Shown here one piece after another: positions 7,521 through 12,285 of a stretch of DNA of 12,285 nt; position 1 is the stretch's first letter; every line of letters begins with the position of its first letter. The notes below the pieces were generated by a model. The model worked only from the letters and a program-made list of their open reading frames with translations, was not told the origin of the DNA and searched no databases. The DNA comes from Candidatus Poribacteria bacterium (lineage in GTDB: Bacteria > Poribacteria > WGA-4E > UBA9662), in NCBI GenBank assembly GCA_002699335.1, contig PACG01000254.1, positions 9,541 to 21,825 of the forward strand. The letters run 5' to 3'. The translations under genes and the position numbers were made by a program.

Positions 7521-8990
7521 CTACAGAACATCGACTTTCAGCATATTGTTAGTATTGGCTTTACCAGAACTGGTCAGATCACGCCAACCTTCGGTTGGTG
7601 CGATGATCACTACATAATCCTCTTTTTCGGCTAATCCCAAACGTAGGACCTCGGCTTTTGAAACAGAAATCAACTCATCCAATGTTTCACAGTCTCCGAT
7701 GGTAATATCAATTGTCCCCCAGTAGAGCAAACACTTTCTTAGCGTTTCTTGACGGGGACTGACAACTGCAATTGGGGCTCGAGGGCGGCGCTTAGAAACA
7801 TTCCACGCGGTTTTACCAGATCTGGTACAGCAAATAATGAGAGAGGCGTCTAGCTCAAGTGCAATTTGGCAAGCAGCATGCCCAATAGCGTCAGGTAGTG
7901 TTTCGTTCATGATCAGGGGTTGAGAGCGGAAAAAGGTGATATAATCGAGTTCTGCCTCTGTCGATTGTGCTACCTTGGCCATCATTTTGACAGCCTCCAC
8001 TGGGTATTTGCCGATGGCTGTCTCGGCTGAAAGCATCACCGAAGAGGTTCCATCATAAATAGCATTGGCAATATCAGTTACTTCTGCCCGAGTTGGCCTT
8101 GGATTACGGACCATCGACTCTAGCATCTGTGTAGCTGTTATTACAGGCTTTCCATAATGGTTGGCTAATTGCATAATCTGTTTCTGCAAAGCGGGTACAT
8201 CTTGAAGCGGCACTTCTAGCCCGAGGTCACCACGCGCAATCATCACGCCATCAACCGCCTGAATGATATCCTCAATTTCTTGGCAAGCTTCCCGTTTCTC
8301 TATTTTGGCAATGATGGGTTTGTCTTGCCCAATAGAGTGAAGTCGTGATCGAAGATTTTGCACATCAGAGACATCTCGTATAAACGACTGCGCTACCCAA
8401 TCAATCTCCAACTGAACACCAAATTGTAGGTCCACAATATCCTTTTCTGTTGGAATCGCTAGATCTAGTCGGAGCCCTGGTATAGTAATCCCTTTGCGTG
8501 AACGGAGTTCTCCTCCAGCCGTCACCTGGCACGAAACTACATCTTCTTCCACCGATTCTACTTGCAGTTGAATCTCACCATCCGCTAAAAAAACGGTCTG
8601 ACCAACAGAGATCACCGAAAGGATTTCTGGTGTATTAAACGAGACTTCCTGTTCATTTCCAGTGATATTTTTCGTGGTCAGTCTAAAAGTCTTGCCTTCT
8701 TCTAGATATACAACTTCGTCTCCGAACTCACCAATGCGAATCTTAGGCCCGGATAGATCTTGCAAAATTGGGATTCGCTTGTTCAGCTTTTGTTCGGCAA
8801 TTTTAATATTGCGGATTCCTCTTGCTTTCTCCTCATGTGTTCCGTGTGAAAAAGAGACTCGCGCAATGTCCATTCCGTTTTGGACCATACTGATGATCTT
8901 TTCTACCGAATCGCTAGCTGGACCAATAGTACAAACAATTTTAGTTCGTTTCACATTCATGGATCGATAAACGCTTCTGTCATTAATCAT
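7521..8990 (-). CDS. pyk: Pyruvate kinase
   Basis: This enzyme converts phosphoenolpyruvate and ADP to pyruvate and ATP, the last step of glycolysis, in the cytoplasm. Numbering from the ATG at 8990: RTKIVCTIGPAS 15-26, the A-domain block AKIEK 228-232 with catalytic Lys229 and metal ligand Glu231, ARGDLG 252-257 with metal ligand Asp255, and ATQMLESM 286-293. The small B domain lies at about 85-180 and the C domain after 360. At 489 residues it is the short form without a PEP-utiliser domain. The true start may be M11 (8960), which gives the usual start just before RTKIV. The predicted -10 leaves almost no leader for the upstream ATG, and neither start has a good ribosome site. DLSGPKIR (78-85) has Lys where K+-dependent enzymes have Glu. 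It ends in TAG and is divergent from rpiA. Confidence 0.96.
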   Translation of the reverse strand: MINDRSVYRSMNVKRTKIVCTIGPASDSVEKIISMVQNGMDIARVSFSHGTHEEKARGIRNIKIAEQKLNKRIPILQDLSGPKIRIGEFGDEVVYLEEGKTFRLTTKNITGNEQEVSFNTPEILSVISVGQTVFLADGEIQLQVESVEEDVVSCQVTAGGELRSRKGITIPGLRLDLAIPTEKDIVDLQFGVQLEIDWVAQSFIRDVSDVQNLRSRLHSIGQDKPIIAKIEKREACQEIEDIIQAVDGVMIARGDLGLEVPLQDVPALQKQIMQLANHYGKPVITATQMLESMVRNPRPTRAEVTDIANAIYDGTSSVMLSAETAIGKYPVEAVKMMAKVAQSTEAELDYITFFRSQPLIMNETLPDAIGHAACQIALELDASLIICCTRSGKTAWNVSKRRPRAPIAVVSPRQETLRKCLLYWGTIDITIGDCETLDELISVSKAEVLRLGLAEKEDYVVIIAPTEGWRDLTSSGKANTNNMLKVDVL

Positions 8991-9002
8991 TATGCGGATT
9001 TT

Positions 9003-9008
9003 ATTATA
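9003..9008 (-). promoter_or_regulatory. Predicted -10 element of pyk
   Basis: Read on the minus strand, TATAAT lies 12 bases before the ATG at 8990 and 42 before the alternative ATG at 8960. A weak TTCTAC sits 17 bases upstream as a possible -35. Between them CTACC and GGTAG form a 5-bp inverted repeat around six bases. The start point would fall near 8996, which favours 8960 as translation start unless the mRNA is nearly leaderless. Confidence 0.4.
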
Positions 9009-9056
9009 CCTTGCTACCAGTCGAGGTAGAACTGATGAGATTTTACAATTTTTGCG

Positions 9057-9092
9057 TTGATGTTGCCACTAATCTTTGATAAACTGTTTACC
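9057..9092 (+). promoter_or_regulatory. Predicted rpiA promoter with overlapping palindrome
   Basis: TTGATG (9057-9062), 17 bases, then TAAACT (9080-9085) resemble a sigma-70 type promoter on the plus strand. GATAAAC-T-GTTTACC (9078-9092) is a 15-base palindrome with one mismatched pair and covers the -10 and the expected start point, where a repressor site would sit. The site matches no operator I can name. Sequence support is modest. Confidence 0.3.
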
Positions 9093-9115
9093 ATGTGCTC
9101 CGTCGACAAGTACAC

Positions 9116-9149
9116 TACTAGAAAGTCAGACTAGTAAGGGAGTTATAAT
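9116..9149 (+). promoter_or_regulatory. Second inverted repeat and TATAAT just before rpiA
   Basis: TACTAG (9116-9121) and CTAGTA (9131-9136) form a perfect 6-bp inverted repeat around nine bases. TATAAT follows at 9144-9149, only eight bases before the rpiA ATG. If that TATAAT is used, the transcript would be essentially leaderless. AAGGGAG at 9136-9142 is 15 bases from the ATG, rather far for a ribosome site. No good -35 is seen. Confidence 0.3.
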
Positions 9150-9157
9150 CGTTTAAG

Positions 9158-9832
9158 ATGGATTTAGAAACCCTTAAACGTCTAGCAGCGGAAAAAGCCG
9201 TCGAGGCAGTAGAACCTGGCATGGTCTTGGGCCTAGGAACTGGATCAACGGTCTATTATGCTTTGCTCAAACTAGGCCAAAATGTACGAAATGGACTCGG
9301 TATTATCGGGATTCCGACCTCTATCCAGACAGCCGACATCGCTCAGCATGAGGGCATTAAGCTATCTGACTTAGCCACGTATCCTGAATTGGATCTAACC
9401 ATTGATGGGGCAGATGAGATTGATCCAGATCTAAATTTGATTAAAGGACTTGGCGGTGCGTTAGTGCGAGAGAAAATTACGGTTGAAGCCTCGAACCGAT
9501 TGATCATTATCGCTGACCAAACTAAAGTTGTTCCACACCTCGGATCGAAGTCGCCTTTGCCGGTAGAGGTTGTTCAGTTTGGTTGGGAAGTTACTCGAAA
9601 CCGCTTAAGTCAACTCTGTTCCCGTGTCGTTCAACGGCAAAATCGGGAGGTAGCCTATATTACCGATAACGGCAATTATATTCTGGACTGCTATTTCGAG
9701 CGAATTGATAACCCCGCACAAGCCGAGGTTGAGATCAATAATCTGCCTGGGGTCGTCGAAAACGGACTGTTTATCAATCGAGCAGAACAAGCTATTATTG
9801 CCACCCAAGACGGAATCCATATTCAGTGCTAA
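9158..9832 (+). CDS. rpiA: Ribose-5-phosphate isomerase A
   Basis: RpiA interconverts ribose 5-phosphate and ribulose 5-phosphate in the non-oxidative pentose phosphate pathway, in the cytoplasm. At 224 residues it has the normal length. The phosphate-binding loop GLGTGST is at 25-31. The active-site block LTIDGADEID is at 80-89 with Asp83 and Asp86, followed by KGLGGALVREK (96-106) with Lys96 and catalytic Glu105. The second Gly of the usual KGGGG loop is Leu98. The C-terminal LPGVVENGLFI is also typical. The ATG at 9158 gives the standard start a few residues before EKAVE. The stop overlaps the next gene, so the two are probably co-transcribed. Confidence 0.97.
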   Translation: MDLETLKRLAAEKAVEAVEPGMVLGLGTGSTVYYALLKLGQNVRNGLGIIGIPTSIQTADIAQHEGIKLSDLATYPELDLTIDGADEIDPDLNLIKGLGGALVREKITVEASNRLIIIADQTKVVPHLGSKSPLPVEVVQFGWEVTRNRLSQLCSRVVQRQNREVAYITDNGNYILDCYFERIDNPAQAEVEINNLPGVVENGLFINRAEQAIIATQDGIHIQC

Positions 9833-10611
9833 TGCTGCTCTTAGCCGGGTCGAGTTGGAGAGCCTGGATTCAACTGACCTTAGCGGTCGCAATAGTGACA
9901 TTACCAGCACTGGCTCAAAGCTTACCTGAACCGGCTGATTTGGTAGAACTATCTCTGATGCCACACGGTATTTTCGTGGCAGGTTTGGCATTAAATCAGG
10001 CTACTACTAGCGGTCCAGAGTTGACGGCCATCGGCAATCTTCGTTTCGGCCTATTCAACCGAATTGAGATTCAGGCGACTTCTGTTCAAGAAATTGAAAA
10101 TTATTCATCCCGACAATTGACCCTCGGTGCAAAGGTACAACTCTGGCAGGAACAAAGACATGTTCCAAAAGCAATTATCGGTCTTTCCAGCCAAAGCCGG
10201 TATCAGATCTTTTTGACCAAAATATTTAATCTACCCCGGATTCACACTTTCCAACTTTACGGCGGGTTTAGATATCTATTCAGCCAATCTGACTCTGAAA
10301 CTAAAGCAATCGGTTTTTTGGGCTGGCAAAAACAGGTTCAACCGGCTTTGATTAACGGAGACTTAATATTTCGCCTAGGCACCGATTTTGGATCTAGCGG
10401 TTTTTCTAAGGCCTATTTAATAACCCGGTTGATAACACAAACTGGCCTCTGGGTAGATCTACAACTGGCGGGTGATACCAAGCTGGCTCAAATCCAAGGT
10501 AGTGTCTCCTGGAGCAACCAGCAACTGCTGGCACAGATTGAATCGGTCAAGCGACTAGCGCAAAATGTCAGCCGACTCAGGCAACGACAACAAAACCAAA
10601 ACTCAGATTAA
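9832..10611 (+). CDS. Exported protein, probable outer-membrane beta-barrel
   Basis: The gene starts at an ATG (9832-9834) overlapping the rpiA TAA as TAATG, a coupling arrangement. A GTG at 9826 would add two residues. From the ATG the protein is 259 residues. It has a clear signal peptide with the hydrophobic core WIQLTLAVAIVTLPALA and a likely cut after ALA, before QSLPEP. The mature part alternates polar and hydrophobic residues in short strands broken by turns (for example LRFGLFNRIEIQA, TFQLYGGFRYLF, LIFRLGTDFG, GLWVDLQLAG), as in small outer-membrane beta-barrels of the transporter or YjbH-like kind. The C-terminus is a charged, Gln-rich tail rather than a terminal Phe strand, which is unusual for a BAM substrate. 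I cannot give a specific function. The link with rpiA seems to be operon position only. Confidence 0.75.
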   Translation: MLLLAGSSWRAWIQLTLAVAIVTLPALAQSLPEPADLVELSLMPHGIFVAGLALNQATTSGPELTAIGNLRFGLFNRIEIQATSVQEIENYSSRQLTLGAKVQLWQEQRHVPKAIIGLSSQSRYQIFLTKIFNLPRIHTFQLYGGFRYLFSQSDSETKAIGFLGWQKQVQPALINGDLIFRLGTDFGSSGFSKAYLITRLITQTGLWVDLQLAGDTKLAQIQGSVSWSNQQLLAQIESVKRLAQNVSRLRQRQQNQNSD

Positions 10612-10670
10612 ATTTTTAATTCAACCGAACTTCGCAGACTCGCCTGATAAATGCCAGGCTTGATAACAAA

Positions 10671-10675
10671 AGGAG
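10671..10675 (+). promoter_or_regulatory. Strong ribosome binding site of the sulfatase-fold gene
   Basis: AGGAG within AAAAGGAGAA lies nine bases before the ATG at 10685 and is the best Shine-Dalgarno in the window. It shows that the host uses SD initiation. The 73-base gap after the previous gene also holds a weak 5-bp hairpin (GCCTG...CAGGC) and no clear promoter. Confidence 0.7.
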
Positions 10676-10684
10676 AACTAGACA

Positions 10685-12076
10685 ATGGCTAAACAACCTA
10701 ATATCTTACTGTTTGGGATTGATTCACTGCTGGCGACTCATATGAGTTGTTACGGCTATTTTAGACACACCACCCCCTATATTGACCGCTTTGCCGAGGG
10801 CGGTACGCTTTTCGAGAAAACTTACTGTCCTCATGTTCCAACTACTAGTGCTTATGCCTCAATGCTGACGGGCATGGACACCTTCACCACACAGGTCATC
10901 GCTTTGCGTCACAAGGGAGGTCTTCGTCCGGAGGTGAAAACGTTGGCGGAGATACTGAAGGATGAAGGTTACGATACAACCTGCATCGGTTTTTCTGGTA
11001 ATCCAAGTTCGCGTGGCTTTGACAACTATATAGACTACAAAGCCAGTTGGGGCAGTTGGGATGCTGGTCGCAGTCCAAAAGCCCAGAGCTTGAACGAGGT
11101 CGCCATTCCTGAACTGGAACGCATGGCTGGTCAGGACCAACCATTCTTTCTATTCTTACGACACATGGATCCTCACTCGCCCTACCTGCCGCCGGCACCT
11201 TACGAGCGGATGTTCTACCACGGTAATGAGTGCGATCCCGACAATAGATCTATGGAGACGGTAATGACCTTTAAGCCGTTCTGCGATTACTTTGCAACCT
11301 GGATGCCACCAGGCATTACCGATAAGGACTATGTGATTGCGCAATATGATGGCGCAATCGCCTATATGGACGCTTGTATTCAGTCGATCTTCCATACGTT
11401 GGAGACTCTGGGCATTATGGATGATACTATCGTGATTCTAAACGGGGATCACGGTGAAACCCTTTATGATCACGAGTGTTGGTTTGACCATCATGGCATC
11501 TACGACGTTACGCTGCACGTGCCTTTGATGATTCGCTATCCGCATAAAATGGCCGTTGGCAAACGGGTTAGTGGCTACAACCAGCACAAAGATTTAGTTC
11601 CGACCATCCTCGAACTAGCTGAAATTGATAGCGGTATCGACTTCGACGGGCGGAGTCTATTACCGATGGTTGGGGGAAAAGTGGTTTCCCACGAGTCGGA
11701 GATTTACATTACCGAATGTACCTGGATGCGCAAACACGGTTGGCGAACACCTGAATGGAAACTGATTTGCGCCTTAGAACCCGACTTCCATTTTAAGCCG
11801 GAGATCGAACTTTACAATCTGATTGCGGATCCGGATGAGTATGACAACCTGGCAGAAAGTGAACCTGAGATGGTTGAATTATTGACTAATCGGATGAATA
11901 GCTGGATTGCCGACCGCGAGTCGGCTACAGGCTTGCCGAACCCGATTCATCATCAAGGGGACTGGCACGGGCACGCCGGAATCGGCCCCTTCAAGACTTC
12001 ACAGCAAGCTTATGATACGCTCCATATCGGAGATCCGGGGCAAGCGGCTAAACTCCAGGCGCAATCTAGGGAATGA
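10685..12076 (+). CDS. Sulfatase/alkaline-phosphatase-superfamily hydrolase without the FGly Cys
   Basis: The 463-residue protein has the sulfatase fold: NILLFGID (6-13, metal ligand Asp13), SCYGY (21-25), LLEMLTG-type end of the nucleophile helix (SMLTG 59-63), HMDPHSPY (160-167) and NGDHGE (253-258, metal ligands Asp255 and His256). Sulfatases carry C/S-x-P-x-R ten residues before the G of LTG, and the Cys or Ser is turned into formylglycine. Here that segment is TTSAY (53-57), with Thr53 at the nucleophile place and Tyr57 at the Arg place. The second Asp of the usual DD pair is Ser14. Thr nucleophiles occur in related phosphotransferases and phosphodiesterases of this superfamily, so the substrate may be a phosphoester or phosphonate ester rather than a sulfate. 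No signal peptide is present, which points to the cytoplasm, unlike most secreted sulfatases. No sulfatase-maturing enzyme lies in view. Confidence 0.9.
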   Translation: MAKQPNILLFGIDSLLATHMSCYGYFRHTTPYIDRFAEGGTLFEKTYCPHVPTTSAYASMLTGMDTFTTQVIALRHKGGLRPEVKTLAEILKDEGYDTTCIGFSGNPSSRGFDNYIDYKASWGSWDAGRSPKAQSLNEVAIPELERMAGQDQPFFLFLRHMDPHSPYLPPAPYERMFYHGNECDPDNRSMETVMTFKPFCDYFATWMPPGITDKDYVIAQYDGAIAYMDACIQSIFHTLETLGIMDDTIVILNGDHGETLYDHECWFDHHGIYDVTLHVPLMIRYPHKMAVGKRVSGYNQHKDLVPTILELAEIDSGIDFDGRSLLPMVGGKVVSHESEIYITECTWMRKHGWRTPEWKLICALEPDFHFKPEIELYNLIADPDEYDNLAESEPEMVELLTNRMNSWIADRESATGLPNPIHHQGDWHGHAGIGPFKTSQQAYDTLHIGDPGQAAKLQAQSRE

Positions 12077-12104
12077 GCCAATTTTGTAAAGGATCTTAGT
12101 GCTA

Positions 12105-12156
12105 GTAGTTAACTGTCTGGATTCCCGTTTATACGGGAATCCAGACAGTTAACTAC
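12105..12156. repeat. Perfect 23-bp inverted repeat (hairpin) between convergent genes
   Basis: Arm 12105-12127 (GTAGTTAACTGTCTGG then ATTCCCG) is an exact reverse complement of arm 12134-12156, with a TTTATA loop. The core ATTCCCG...CGGGAAT is of the kind seen in REP-like and Neisseria dRS3-type repeats. The hairpin starts 29 bases after the sulfatase-fold gene and ends three bases before the stop of the minus-strand gene. It could be a two-way terminator, a dispersed repeat or a short palindromic mobile relic. No T-run follows it on either strand, so standard terminator action is not shown. Confidence 0.8.
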
Positions 12157-12158
12157 AG

Positions 12159-12284
12159 CTATTGTTTAAATAGTCCGACAGGGTCCATGAAAAAGGGAGG
12201 ACCAACTCCCAATTGTAACGTAGAGGCCAACACCCCTTCTGTGTCCAAGTGTGTGGCACAGATTACGAGATCGAGACCCTGCGT
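12159..12284 (-). CDS. C-terminal end of an unidentified protein (partial, right edge)
   Basis: On the minus strand a frame enters from the right edge and gives 41 residues ending ...GPPFFMDPVGLFKQ before a TAG at 12159-12161. The composition is protein-like, with hydrophobic stretches (LDLVICATHLDT, LASTLQLGVGPPFFM). The stop lies three bases from the hairpin, as expected of a gene end. I cannot name the family from so short a tail. A competing plus-strand frame (ATG 12187) is considered less likely. Confidence 0.5.
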   Translation of the reverse strand, partial: TQGLDLVICATHLDTEGVLASTLQLGVGPPFFMDPVGLFKQ

Positions 12285-12285
12285 T

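Noticed and set aside
9605..9991. 128-residue minus-strand frame across the rpiA end
   Set aside because: It is antisense to rpiA and the start of the next gene, both of which are well supported; no homology is apparent.
12187..12285. Plus-strand open frame from an ATG at 12187 to the edge
   Set aside because: There is no good ribosome site, and the translation is rich in Thr, Asn, Cys and Pro without a family look. The opposite frame ending at 12159 reads more like a protein and fits the hairpin position, though the region is too short to be certain.

Overview
The window looks like a stretch of chromosome from a Gram-negative-type bacterium that makes heme and carries periplasmic multiheme cytochromes. 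It has no RNA genes, no CRISPR array and no phage genes. The mix (a sulfatase-fold enzyme without the usual catalytic Cys, a HEAT-repeat lipoprotein-like protein, MoxR, a decayed IS, moderate GC) recalls uncultured Poribacteria or the Planctomycetota neighbourhood. That placement is only an impression from gene style, since no marker gene is present.

Layout. (1) 1-1537: the tail of an unidentified gene abuts hemY/hemG (protoporphyrinogen/coproporphyrinogen oxidase), TAA then ATG with no gap. (2) 1641-4964: a secreted pentaheme c-type cytochrome, a MoxR AAA+ ATPase, and an unrecognised helical 401-residue protein whose start overlaps the moxR stop (ATGA). All are on + and may form one transcription unit. 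(3) 4997-6220: a dead IS5-family insertion sequence whose transposase lies on the minus strand. It has two in-frame amber stops, an internal deletion and a lost catalytic Asp. An open frame of 87 codons without a start, probably a gene remnant, begins at its right edge. (4) 6635-7486: an exported HEAT-repeat protein, convergent with (5) pyruvate kinase (minus, 7521-8990). Pyruvate kinase is divergent from (6) rpiA, with a 167-nt shared regulatory region. (7) rpiA is followed in a TAATG overlap by an exported protein that is probably an outer-membrane beta-barrel, then by a sulfatase/alkaline-phosphatase-superfamily hydrolase at 10685-12076. (8) After that comes a perfect 23-bp hairpin and the C-terminal end of an unidentified minus-strand gene at the right edge.

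How the genes fit together. Most of the window is housekeeping metabolism: tetrapyrrole oxidation, glycolysis and the non-oxidative pentose phosphate branch. The heme oxidase beside a c-type cytochrome is a loose thematic link only. The least explained unit is cytochrome-moxR-helical protein, because the MoxR has no DUF58 or von Willebrand partner here and is instead coupled to an unknown protein. The clearest biochemical oddities are the sulfatase-fold protein with Thr at the formylglycine position and the pyruvate kinase with the signature of K+-independent enzymes. I did not find a convincing new defence or mobile system.
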